The notes under the pieces are model-generated. The model ran no database searches, was not told where the DNA came from, and was given only the letters and a program-made list of their open reading frames with translations. From Phaffia rhodozyma (taxonomy: Eukaryota; Basidiomycota; Tremellomycetes; Cystofilobasidiales; Mrakiaceae), in contig JACGZH010000004.1 in NCBI GenBank assembly GCA_014706385.1, forward strand, positions 744,001-808,000: 64,000 nucleotides of DNA, in the 5' to 3' direction. The number at the start of each line of letters is the position of its first letter. The stretch's first letter is position 1. The position numbers were made by a program, and so were the translations under genes. Shown here piece by piece: positions 1 through 10,594 of this stretch.

Positions 1-269
1 GATGTACTCACCTCGTTTGTTCTCACTTTTCTGATATATAGGAGTAGGAGACGTAGATTGTAAAAAAGAGAGGAGGAGGTTGCTCAAGTTTCCTTCTGAA
101 TTTCTCAGTGTTGGATTTCATGATTTTGAAGTGTTAAAGAAGAGTGGATTGTGAATTTTAGACAAAAAAAAACTACATAGATCTCTTCAAAGCTACACCA
201 AGTCTTGACCTCGCCTGATGTCAATCAACGTGTCCGAGTGCACGCTTCCACATAGCCTATCCTCTCTAT

Positions 270-1301
270 TTACTTTTTCGACCTTTTCTTGACAACCTGG
301 TAACCCTTCTTCTTTGGTTGCTTCTCTGGCTGATAGAATGGGAACCTGAAACCACTGAGCAACATCCTAGCTCTGTTTTGAGCGCCCAACCCCCTTTGGT
401 TGGTTATAAAGCTGATGTGCATGCCTGTCAACCTAGGATACACATCCAGACAAGCTTCAATCTGTGGGAAGAGAGCGAGTGCTGCCCGATCGAGTCCGAA
501 TGTGACGACACCGGAGGTGGAAGATACGGATTCAGGCTCTTCCTTTGTCTTTAGTGGAAGCATCTTCACCCCTGGCCATTCTCTAATCCGAGGTAGGACA
601 AACTCGGTGAGACTCTCTACAAATCGGTACATGTCGTCTCCTTTGAGAGTGATCTTTGCGCCGACAGGCATCCCCGCTCGGAGGGACCATGCGGCCGCTC
701 CTTTTTTACCTCGAATGATTTCAACTCCCTGAGTGTCAACATCGTTCCCTGCGTTCTTGACCTGGCCGGTGATCGTCCTGAGAGAGTGAAGCGGTCCAAG
801 CAAGGAAGCCTTCTTGCCGATAGATTCTCTGACAAACATGTTGATCGAAATTCTTTCCAGTCGTGGTATCGTGTATTCATCCACTCCGTGTCTCGTTGGG
901 AGCAGACTCGATCGAGCTCCACCCGGTTGAGGGTGATGCCTATTTGCCGCAAACGGGTTAGTCGGATCTTTTTCGACCCACGACAGATTCGGTCGAGGCA
1001 GATCCGGATTGATAGCTATTCGATGAGAGTATGTTAGGTAGAGCAAGTCGTCCGTCAGGACGTTTTGGTAAAAGTCTTTCAATCTGTTCGACTCAATCGG
1101 TCCTTGGAAGATCTCGGGTAGAGGCGGTAGGGGGGTCTCGTCTTTCGGCGCCACGACGGTCGTCGCCGCCTTAGGTTTTGGTGTCCGAGCGGAGAGAGTG
1201 GGGGTAGTGCCAAAAGCTGCTCGGGAGAGGACGGGGAGAGAGGAGGATGATACAGAGGGAAGGAAGGAGGAGAGCGAGAGGGCCGAGCGACGGAAGGCCA
1301 T
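270..1301 (-). CDS. MRPL7: Mitochondrial large-subunit ribosomal protein uL5m (L5/MRPL7 family)
   Basis: A single uninterrupted exon encodes 343 residues. This is the mitochondrial uL5 protein, which in the large ribosomal subunit sits at the central protuberance near 5S rRNA or its replacement. The body has the L5 layout: a PRLERISINMFV-like N-terminal strand, a TGQVKNA segment in the middle, and a C-terminal half with FGLDRAALALFPQIE, followed by a lysine-rich end. The first 30 residues (MAFRRSALSLSS...) are Arg/Ser-rich and lack acidic residues, as expected for a mitochondrial presequence. I chose the ATG at 1301; an in-frame ATG at 1367 would add 22 hydrophobic residues and mask that presequence. 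It is divergent from the sugar transporter downstream. Family assignment is secure; the exact start is less so. Confidence 0.9.
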   Translation of the reverse strand: MAFRRSALSLSSFLPSVSSSSLPVLSRAAFGTTPTLSARTPKPKAATTVVAPKDETPLPPLPEIFQGPIESNRLKDFYQNVLTDDLLYLTYSHRIAINPDLPRPNLSWVEKDPTNPFAANRHHPQPGGARSSLLPTRHGVDEYTIPRLERISINMFVRESIGKKASLLGPLHSLRTITGQVKNAGNDVDTQGVEIIRGKKGAAAWSLRAGMPVGAKITLKGDDMYRFVESLTEFVLPRIREWPGVKMLPLKTKEEPESVSSTSGVVTFGLDRAALALFPQIEACLDVYPRLTGMHISFITNQRGLGAQNRARMLLSGFRFPFYQPEKQPKKKGYQVVKKRSKK

Positions 1302-2589
1302 TGCTAGGATGAAGTAAGAGGCAAAGGAAAAGAGAGGGAACGAGAGACGGAGAGGGATGCAGCACAATCTGTATTGATGCCAAAGGTAGATGGAAATGCC
1401 AGTTAGCGAGCCGATCTGTCAAATGAGGCAATTCGGTTTCACCAGGAAAGAAATAAAACACTGAAGGAAACAGCAGACCCAAAAGGGTTTAGGAAAAAAG
1501 AAAAAGAAGAAAAGAAAAAGAGGTTTGATAGACCTCGAAGCGAGCGACAGAAACCAAGCGTTCTCGAGAGATCTATAAACCTCAAAGATGTAAACATACC
1601 TATGAGCGATCCACCAAGCGATGTGCTATGTATATGTATGTGTATGCCGCAGGTGAGTGAGAGCAGAGAACACAAAACACACCGACAGTCTGGGCTGGTT
1701 GATTTGCTTGTCGAGAGGGAAGAAGCGGACAATCAAGAGAACTCTGGGTGCTGGCCTGGTTACAAACTGATGGTTACGACATCTCACATCAGGCACAAGA
1801 TGGCTACGACGCTTAATTAGGTAAGCAAAGCCGAATCGGGTCCTCCCCTTGTTCCGTCTGCACGTACCTCGTTCCTTTCCCACAGCCTTTACTCCTTCAA
1901 CACCCATCGTCTCTTTCTTTCCTTCCTTCCTTCCTTTCTTCATCCCCATCTCACATCCAGGCCAACAAAGAGTACACCAGTTTATTTAGAAGAGAGACAG
2001 ACACTTCTACGTTTGATTCTTTCCAGACAGCCAGTTGATGTTTAGCAACCAGCTAAACTCTGTACACAACGTATGTGGTCTCTCTTTCTCGGGTGTTGGA
2101 CGGAGTTGTGCCTGATATTTCTTTCTTTCCTTCCTTCTTGTGTTCGTCTGTTGCATTTCTTCTGCTCTCTCTGTTGGCGATGATGATGATGCTGCTATCC
2201 TACTTCATGCTGGTCTTGCTCCCAAACAGCCTCACAGGTGAGAAAAAAATCACTCATCTACTTCTTCCCTTTGATCAGGCCTATCCTTTGTTGACATCTG
2301 AGCTCACTCTCTTTTTTTCTTCTTCTCTTCTCTACCTCTCCTTCCGCTTTCTGTCAAACAGAGGACGAACTGCCCACTCCGCCCCTCCAACAGCTATACA
2401 TTGAGAGCCCTTGACCCACCAAACGCATTTAACTTCAACTTATAAACAACATTCAAAAGAGCTCATACTGGCTATAGCCTTCGAGTTTTTTCAAATAAAA
2501 CCAGACCACTTCCCATCTTCCTCAACCTTACCCTTCCACCAACTCTCCTTTCAAACACAAACAAAAAAGAACATAAAACAAAATCAACA
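1302..2589. promoter_or_regulatory. Divergent intergenic region, uL5m / inositol transporter
   Basis: This 1.3 kb stretch separates two divergent start codons. I see no gene in it. It holds pyrimidine-rich tracts on the + strand, including a CTTTC/CTTCC run near 1915-1940, and an A/C-rich stretch just before the ATG at 2590 (ending AACAAAATCAACA), typical of a fungal 5' UTR. Short reading frames here have no recognisable protein character. Confidence 0.5.
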
Positions 2590-5518
2590 ATGAGCACCTC
2601 AAACAGATTTTCTGCTCTTCAGGTGTCGTCAGACTCTGATCTTGATACCAAGACTGGACCCGGTGGGCTCGACTCACCCGACTCACCCGGAACACCCTAT
2701 GAAGACGATACTATCGGCATTAAGGCCAGTACCGTTCGGAGGGAGATTGACGAAAATGTAGTGATCGCTGAGGGCGAAGAAAAGTGAGTAGACTGACACT
2801 TTTGTTGATATGTTTTTCTGTACAACAACTTACTGACCGTCGTGCGGGTCACTGTACAGAGTGACATTATACGTATGGGCACTCGTCACCACTGCTGCCG
2901 TCGCCGGTCTTCTTTTCGGTATGTACACCTCAACTTCCTTGGATAATCTGAGCATCCTGCTGACGCGCTAAATTCTTTGTTTTAATGATTAATAGGTTAC
3001 GACACTGGAGGTCTGTTGCCTGCTTCTCTCATATTATCCAAATAACTAATTTAGCGGTTCTGACAGTAAGATCGTCTTTACATGTGTCAATAGTCATCTC
3101 TGGAACTCTTGTCTCGATCGGTAGCGCTCTGGGACCAGCTGTACTATCGAGTGGCCAGAAAGAATTGATTACCTCTGCTACCACTCTCGGTGCTCTTCTC
3201 GGAGGTCTTGCTGCCGGACTTTCGTCTGATTGGATCGGTAGAAAGATGTATGTCCTTCTCTTCACGTCCGCCGAGGGTCTTGCTCTGTGTCTTACCATTC
3301 TTTTTTGTCTGATCTACAGGGTCATTGCTGTCGCCAATGTCATCTTCATTGCAGGTGCTGTTGGTCAAGCCTGCTGTCACACTGGTAAGCTCTGTTCCCG
3401 CTAGGATCATCCACGGTTCCAATCATCTGTACTCATGATTGACCTTCTTCCTTCTCCCTTTGACAGTCTGGTCGATGATCGGCTGCCGATTTGTCATTGG
3501 TCTCGGTGTCGGAGTAAGGATTTGCTTACGTTTTTTGTGTTGATAAAAGTGCTATCCTGACGTCCTTCTGTCAATCGTTTCCCATCTATCTAGGTTGCTT
3601 CCTGCGTCGTTCCCTTGTATATCGGAGAGCTTTCCCCTACCGTTATGCGAGGTCGATGTGTTACCATGTACGTTCTGAATTCTTTCGGCATTTTCAGTCA
3701 GAGTATATCTACTGACTCCTCGGAACTCTTGATTTGTTTTGGAACCGACAGCAATGTGGTGGCTATCACTCTTGGTCAAGGTATGTCTCGAGAGTTCTTC
3801 GTTCATACATATGCCATGTACTGGACGTGGAAGAGAAATTGATCGACGCACTGTTCCTCGATTCTTTCTCCAGTTATCGCCTACGCAATCGGAGCCGCTT
3901 TCGCCGACGTGCACAACGGTTGGCGATGGATGGTCGTACGTCTTATCTCTTGAGTTTCCACTCTCAGGAACCTATGTTCTCTCGCTCAACCAACACTTCT
4001 ACACTTTCACTTCTTCACAGGGACTCGGAGCCGTTCCTGCCGGGATCGATCTTATTGGACTCATCTGGCTTCCAGAGTCACCCCGAATTCTACTTCGAAA
4101 CAAAAAGGTCACCGAGGCGGAGAGTGTTCTTCGAAAGATGTACGCTCAGGCGACTCCAGCTCAGCTTGAGGCGAAGCTTCGAGTGCTCGAGGCGAGCGTA
4201 GAGCAGAGCAGAGAAGTCATCCGGACCACGACAGTTTGGGACAGAACAAGGAGTATGCTGGTTGTTGGTGCCAATCGGAGGGCTCTAAGTGAGTTTCTTC
4301 TTCTCTTTACTTTCAGTTGCCTTCAAGTTGGCCAACTTGAGAACTTATCCCCCTCTCTTCACACAACTAGTCATCGGCTGTGGATTGCAGGCGTTCCAAC
4401 AGCTCTGCGGTTTGTGAGTCTTCCTTCCTCTTTCTATGTGATTCGGGTAGATCGGCTGAGTCCGCTGGCTCTCTTTCTCGCCTTTTCTTCACTATAGTAA
4501 CTCTCTCATGTACTACGTGGGTGATATTCTCTCTTTAGCTCTGGTAATCTACCTTCGCTACTCACCTCGTTCATGTTTCCCTCTTGACCGATATAAAACA
4601 GTCGGCCACGCTCTTCAAGTCTGTTGGATTTGACAACTCGACCGCCACTGGGCTCATCATCGCCGCTACCAACTTTCTGGGGACGGTACTTGCTTTAAAG
4701 ATTGTTGACCCGGTGGGAAGGAGACGGATCATGGTATGGACGGCGCCTGGGTTGGTCATCAGTCTGATCTTGGCCTCCATCAGTTTCCATTGTGCGTTCT
4801 TTTCCCTTTCTCTGTTTCCTCTCGGTTATCTCGTTGGCCATCAACCGACTGGACATGGGTTGTGCATATATTTCTTTGCAGTCTTGACAATGTCGACCGG
4901 AGGCGTGTTGGTTGATGGAACGGATTATCCTAAAAAGTGGTCGGCGTTGGTACTTGTCTTCATGATTACCTACACAATGAGCTATGCAACCGGACTCGGA
5001 AACGTGCCGTGGCAACAGGGCGAGCTTTTCACTCTCGAAGTCCGAGGGTTGGGAACAAGTCTTTGCACTGCTACTAGTGAGTGATTCTCTCGATCTCTTT
5101 CTTCTGTTTGTGATCAAGAGAGAGTCATAAGATAGCTGATCGAGACACTGCTGCTTCTAGACTGGGCTATGAACTTGGTGATTAGTGCTACATTCCTCTC
5201 GTTGATGGAGGCCATCACGCCTGCTGGCGCGTTTGGAGTCTATGCCGGATTCTGCTTTATTGGCTGGCTCTTTTGCTTCTTCTGCTACCCCGAGACGTGC
5301 GTTTCCTCTTTACCACTTCTTTCTCTCTGTTTTCAGGACGAGGTCTTTTATCTGACTGTGGGCTTTACGCTTTGTTTTGGTTATTTAGGTCTGGCCTCTC
5401 TCTTGAGGAGACGTTCTACGTGTTTGAGAACGACTTTGGTATTAAACGATCCCAGATGCTCCGGGCGGAGAAACAGTCGATTAAGCAAAGGCACCAGCAG
5501 CAAGCTGATCGGGTTTGA
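2590..5518 (+). CDS. Myo-inositol-type sugar transporter (MFS, ITR family)
   Basis: A proton-coupled major facilitator of the sugar porter family, closest in style to fungal myo-inositol transporters; it acts at the plasma membrane. Fifteen introns can be placed. The spliced protein has an acidic Ser/Pro-rich cytosolic N-terminus (about 65 residues), then GYDTGVISGTL in TM1, DWIGRKM after TM2, IGELSPTVMRGRCVTIN before TM5, GWRWM, WLPESPR closing the first half, GLQAFQQLCGFNSLMYYS in TM7, DPVGRRR, and PETSGLSLEETFYVFENDFG at the end. The SPTVMRGRC and late LSLEE..VFE..FG segments are typical of ITR proteins rather than hexose transporters. Several exons are short, such as the one joining FNSLMYY to SATLF. 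The C-terminal tail is basic and Gln-rich. Substrate is inferred from family resemblance only; the gene model is fairly firm. Confidence 0.85.
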
Positions 5519-6356
5519 GCCTTTCAACCAGAATAGAACTAGGACAGAAACTGTTATATATTTTTTGTTTGCTCTTCTAGAGGAACTTTGATTTTTTCAA
5601 AAGAAAAATAGTATAGGAAATGCTCGTGTAAACCCTGTAGTTGTCATTTATTCCTTATCCTTTCCTCATCCTTTCTTTCTCTCTTCTCTTCTCTATTCTT
5701 TATATTTCATTCATTGCTATAATAATCTTTACCTACTCTTGCGTTTGCCTCTCTCTCTCTCTCGTTTAGATGCCCTTTGTTCCATTGTGATAGATGCGCC
5801 GTATGCACGCGCCCCCACGCGTTTGAAATCACGTAACCAGATATGCAACAACCACCATGCCAAAGTAAAAGAGAACATGAAGAGAAAAGGAGAGGATGCG
5901 GGTAGCTCGGATGAACCCAACAGACAGGACACCGGCGATACAGAGAAGGGCATGAACAGAGAACGGGATTGTCAACGGGTTGGACACTCTATCATACTGT
6001 CGCTGTTGGCTATGTGACAACGATGGCTGCCTTCTCGTCTGTCTTTCCCGATGCGTCCAGGCCGAGCAGAAGGTACAACAGCAAGTGTGTATATATGTGT
6101 GTGTGTGTATCTATCCATGTCTATGTCTATGTCCATGTCTCTATGTCTCTATGTCTCTATGTCTATCCATATCCATAACCACTTCCAAATCAAGCACCAG
6201 AACAGAACTGAAACAAAACCGCTCTGAAACCTTGTCACGCCGATTGTCACGCTGTTACAATTTTTGTTCGTCACAGAAATCCCTCTTACACCCACAGTCT
6301 TACGGTCACCACGCTCTTACAAGGACATCTTACAGACCTCGTCTTACGCCCGTATA
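5519..6356. other. Intergenic: transporter 3' region and promoter of the DUF3237 gene
   Basis: No gene seen. A CT run lies near 5750-5763. A TG/TATG tract at about 6088-6175 is made of repeated CTATGTCT-like units (several near-identical copies of TCTATGTC). The sequence just upstream of 6357 carries a plausible 5' UTR. Confidence 0.45.
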
Positions 6357-8776
6357 ATGGACCTCGCCCATCTGGATGACCCCGCTCACTTCCATCCATC
6401 TCCTCATGATGTGGAGGATGAGTCCCATCATCACCATCACCACCACCATCATTCCCATCACTCACATCATATAGATCAGGTCGTAGACGACGTGGATGAC
6501 GGCGTGGTAGACCCGTCGACAGGACAGACCCCGCCTTCAGGTTCAATCTTGATCGGTGAGAGCCATCCGTCGGATGGGTTACCTTCACCCGCTTTGGATT
6601 CTCTGGGCCATCAGCATCATTCCCAACACCACTCCCATCCTCATGGCCATCCGCATGCGTCCATCGTGGACATGGATGACGACGGCCAGGTCGTCTCGGG
6701 TGTGGTCGGCTCCGGCGTGGGTGGTGTCGGCATTGGAGATGGCGGTCATGAAGATCTCGAGGGTCCCCAAGGCGCTTACCCGATCATGGGTGATATGGTT
6801 CCCTCGGGAGATCAGTCGTCTCCCGGCAGGCAACAAGGTCAAGGTCAACAAGGCCAAGGCCAAGGCCAACAAGGTCAGCAGGACGGTCAGCAGGGTCAAG
6901 GTCAACAACAAGGTCAAGGTCAAGGCGATCAGAACCAGCATCAACAGCAACAAGGCCAGCAGTACGTTCAACTCGAACAGCCAGATAATGGCTCAGGTTC
7001 ATCCGGAGACTACAGATCCAATGGCGCGATTAACGGGATGCCGAACGAGGAGGCCACGAAGAAGAAGTCGAGAGCTTCCAGGGCGCTCTACATGAGAGAG
7101 TATAGAAAGAGAAAGAGTCTGGGGAAATCACCAGGAGGATCTCCAAAGTATGTTGCGTTTCTTCTTTCTCTCTCTCTCTCTACAACAGCTTCGTTCGCTT
7201 TCTTTTCTCCGAGTTCAACCAACCCAGCTGCTTAGTACATCCAATTGATGTGTACATACATGCTGACCCTTTCTTCGTTCCGATTTCTTCTTTCTCCCGT
7301 AGCGCTAAACCGGACATGCATCAAATTCAACAATCCACCCCATCCCGTTTATCAAACTCGTTCTCTTCATCCTCTCTCAACTTGTCTCATCAAGATCCGA
7401 ATTTACTCTCGCTTGATGATGGCTCCCCCGGACTGTCCGACCAACCATCTCACAAGAAACAAAAGTTGGGAGGCCAAAACGGCACGCCCTCGCCTTCGTC
7501 GACCACCGGTGGTGGACCCGGTGGGGACGGACTCGGGAACAACCCGACAGAGACCCCATCGCCCGGAAGAAACCCTTACTCCCAGCTTGCGCTCTCTATC
7601 CAGCAAGTCGCCAACAAGGTTCCAGATCTATCAGACTCCTTCACCGATCCACTCTTGACTGCAGGTGATCCGTCCGGCGGCCAGGGCGGTCAGCAAGACC
7701 CCCCGTACATCCCTCAGTACACCACGTTCCACCATCCTCATCATCTTGACGTCCTGCCTTTCCCGAGACCACAATTCTTGTTCCACCTCGAGTGTAGGTT
7801 TCTGTCTTCTTCCTCTTTCCTTCTCCGCCTTGCCCTGGTATAACAGTTGATTAAAAAACTTGCGCGCGGTCTCTTTCTTTCTCATTTCCTTCGGTAGGCT
7901 ACATGGAGACATTTAGGTCCATCGGCAACGGTCCTTATGGTGAACGATATAGTGTAGTCGTATGTCTCTTCTCTTGTCTCTCATATCTAGCCGATCTCTA
8001 AACGCCCTGTCTGTTTTTCGAAAATGTAGTTCAAAGGAGGACAGTTCGAAGGTCCTCTGATGAGGGGAAAGATTGTGTATGTATTCTTTTCCTTTTCCTT
8101 CTACATCTTTTAACTCATCCAAGATCGGATGTGAACTCTGAACTCTTCTTCTGCGATCGGGTAAACTTAGGCCGGGAGGTGGTGATTGGGAACTTGTGGA
8201 GCCCAACGGGACCGCTCATCTTGATACTCGATACGTCCTTGAGACTAACGACGTACGTCTTTCTTTCCCTTTATCTTGGTTCTTCTCACCGTCATTTTAC
8301 TCCCTCCACATTTACTGATAAGCATGTCCGGTGGGAATCGCACACATATGCAGGGCGCATCGATTTACATCCAGACAAAAGGAACGAGAACAGGACCAAG
8401 CCATATCCTGAAGGCATTGGGAGAAGACAAGTCGATCCGAGCGACGGATTACCTGATGAGGTTGCAATGTACTTTCGAGACTGGAGACCCCAAGGTTTGT
8501 CTCCCTTTTTCTTCTTCTTATGATCTCCTCTTTCCCTGTTCCTCAATCGATCACCAAAAGCAAGAGATAGAAGCTGACATGGATTCTCTTGGATTCACAG
8601 TACCAATGGTTAAACAAAGCGGTATGCGTCGCTAGTGCTGCCAGATGTGGAAACCAAGGTCTGATCGTTCTTTTCTATTACTCTGTTTTGGTGTACGAAT
8701 TCGCACTGATGCTTGATCCGTTCGGGATATCTCTTAATGGAAACTAGTCGTCTATGACTGTTACCAAATCCTTTGA
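6357..8776 (+). CDS. DUF3237-domain protein with long His/Gln-rich N-terminal region
   Basis: Eight exons (6357-7147, 7303-7793, 7898-7959, 8030-8076, 8171-8252, 8354-8494, 8601-8658, 8748-8776) sum to 567 codons, giving 566 residues. Residues ~20-40 are a histidine run, ~65-115 are His/Asp/Gly-rich, and ~155-205 are a Gln-Gly repeat. A basic segment follows (KKKSRASRALYMREYRKRK), then a Ser/Gly/Pro-rich linker. The last ~150 residues form a DUF3237 (UPF0311) beta-barrel domain: YMETFRSIGNGPYGER, FKGGQFEGPLMRGKIVPGGGDW, LDTRYVLETNDGASIYIQTKG and the closing VVYDCYQIL. Bacterial DUF3237 proteins are usually the bare domain of about 150 residues with no settled function. The basic patch with acidic and Gln-rich flanks looks like a nuclear regulator, but that is inference. 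Every junction has GT-AG ends. Confidence 0.85.
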
Positions 8777-9350
8777 TCCTCTGCTCTTTTCTTGCTCTTC
8801 TTCGGATCTGTCTTTTCTCCCTGTCTCTTTCTATATTCTTTTCTTGGTCCTCCCTCTTTGTCTCGTTCGATGCCCCTTCTCTTTCTCTTTCTCTTTCTCT
8901 TGTTCTTGATTGCGATCGAGATCATCTTATACACGAAACAAGAAAAAGAGAACAAAAAACATAACACTTCTTTCCCAATCCCCTTTCTCTCTCTCTTGTC
9001 TTCGTCTTTTCTTTTCTTCTCAGACGATCGCTACTCTTCGTCGGCTATTCTTCACCTATCTATCCGTCCTTTCTGTTTCTTTCTCCTCTTGATACAATAA
9101 ATTCTTATTCGATCGTTCGATCTTCCCTTTCCTTCTCTCTTACCCCTGTATTCTTTCCTCTTCTCTCCAAATCTTGTCTTACTCTTTTCGGATCTCAGAC
9201 CTCTACTCCGACCCGAGCCGTCTCGACCTGCTCCCCTTCTCCTTTTTTTCTTTCGCTTTTCGTCTTTTTTTTTCCTTTCTTTTTTCGTTCCCTTTGTTTC
9301 CGTGTCCTGCTTTTCCTTATGCTCGTTCCCTGTCGATGTTAATGTCAATG

Positions 9351-9427
9351 CCGATACCGATACCGATATCGATATCAACATCAACGTTGGGCTGGGCTGG
9401 GCCGGGCCGGGCCGGGCTGGACTGGGA
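9351..9427. repeat. CCGATA hexamer run followed by GGGCT/GGGCC pentamer run
   Basis: Positions 9351-9376 are four imperfect copies of a CCGATA/TCGATA unit. Positions 9388-9427 carry at least six GGG triplets in GGGCT and GGGCC units. On the + strand the second block fits the pattern for a G-quadruplex (four or more GGG runs with two-base loops). It lies in the presumed 3' flank of the DUF3237 gene. Confidence 0.7.
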
Positions 9428-9565
9428 TTAGGCGATAGGGCTAGAAGCCGAGGCTTCGAGGTCCGACGATATCGAATGTATCATTATCATCATCGGCGGC
9501 AGCAGCAGCAGATTAACATATCCATCAGAGCAAACGGGACGGTCGGGGAGGTCGTCCCTGGACTG

Positions 9566-9568
<3 letters not shown>

Positions 9569-9630
<62 letters not shown>
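9569..9630. repeat. (GT)31 microsatellite
   Basis: A perfect 62-base GT dinucleotide tract, at the point where the intergenic region switches from pyrimidine-rich to purine-rich on the + strand. Length is likely to vary between strains. Confidence 0.95.
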
Positions 9631-9634
<4 letters not shown>

Positions 9635-10354
9635 GATTCCGTGTTCTAAGACTGATAGTCAGACCGAGGAGAGAAAGAAGAGAGAAAACAATAAAAGACA
9701 AGAAGAAAAGAAAAGAAAAGAAACGGGATGAGAGATGAGAGATGAGAGCAGACTACATTAGAATAGACTAGATAAAGTCGAAGATGGAATGAACGTCGAA
9801 TTCCGATCCTCGAGACTCGAAGAGCGCAGGGAATGGATTCCGAAGGTGCAAAAAAGCTGAAGCCAGAAATCAAGCTAAGAATGGACGACATAAGGAAGGC
9901 AAAAAGGAAAAGACAATAAAGGGGCACGATACGACAAGAGCGAAGAGAATGGAAAAGAAAAGACGAAAGTATGACCGAGAAGAATAGAGAAAACAAAAGA
10001 AGGGAAAAGAAGAGAGAAAGACTAGGAGTATAGCATGGATTCAGTATTCAATCCTAGTCATAATCGTTTTTGGTGGCAGTGCTACTGATATCATCAAACA
10101 CTTGATGATGTTTCCAAGATGGAACTAAAAGAGTATGAGGAAGAGTCCGGGATGGAGTAAAACAAGATGAGAAGGAAAAGATTGAAGAGAGGAGTGAATA
10201 TGCATCAGGCAGAGAAGAAGAGCTAAACAAGACAGAGAAAGTTGGATTAAATAAAGTAGCCAAGAAGACCGGTATTCCAGGGAAAAGAAAAGAGTAGAGG
10301 TCGTGGGGGATATAGAAGAAGAAAAGTGCTGATGAGAAGAAAGGGCATGGTAAT

Positions 10355-10422
<68 letters not shown>
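10355..10422. repeat. (TA)11(TG)23 compound microsatellite
   Basis: An alternating TA tract passes directly into an alternating TG tract, all within the presumed 3' flank of the minus-strand membrane-protein gene. Such purine-pyrimidine alternation can form Z-DNA or cruciforms. Confidence 0.95.
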
Positions 10423-10423
<1 letters not shown>

Positions 10424-10594
10424 CTAAGCCGCTCAAAAGAAAGAACAAACATATAAGCGGCTTGCAACTCCACTCGAAAGACCAGATGAACAGAGCTTAC
10501 AATAATGACTGACAAGATCGAGAGCGATACGTGTTTGGAAGGAAGAAAAAGAACAAAAACACCAAAAAAAACAAGAGAGAGAAGACCAGAAAGG

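Larger units (their letters stand above)
8777..10594. other. Convergent intergenic region rich in simple repeats
   Basis: This 1.8 kb lies between two converging genes and holds no credible gene. The + strand is strongly pyrimidine-rich from 8780 to about 9330 and purine-rich from about 9655 to 10330, so each gene's transcript would end in pyrimidine-rich sequence. Simple repeats listed separately sit at the switch point and further right. Confidence 0.5.

Noticed and set aside
1..62. Possible last exon of an upstream + strand gene ending at the TAA near 60
   Set aside because: A CTGATATATAG acceptor-like sequence precedes a short frame, but about 20 bases of coding sequence cannot be judged.
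6556..7095. A 179-codon + strand frame with Lys-Val-Asn repeats
   Set aside because: It is the second frame of the Gln-Gly repeat exon in the DUF3237 gene; the repeat itself generates the pattern.
9302..9649. A frame with a long Cys-Val repeat near 9570-9630
   Set aside because: It is simply the translation of the (GT)31 microsatellite.
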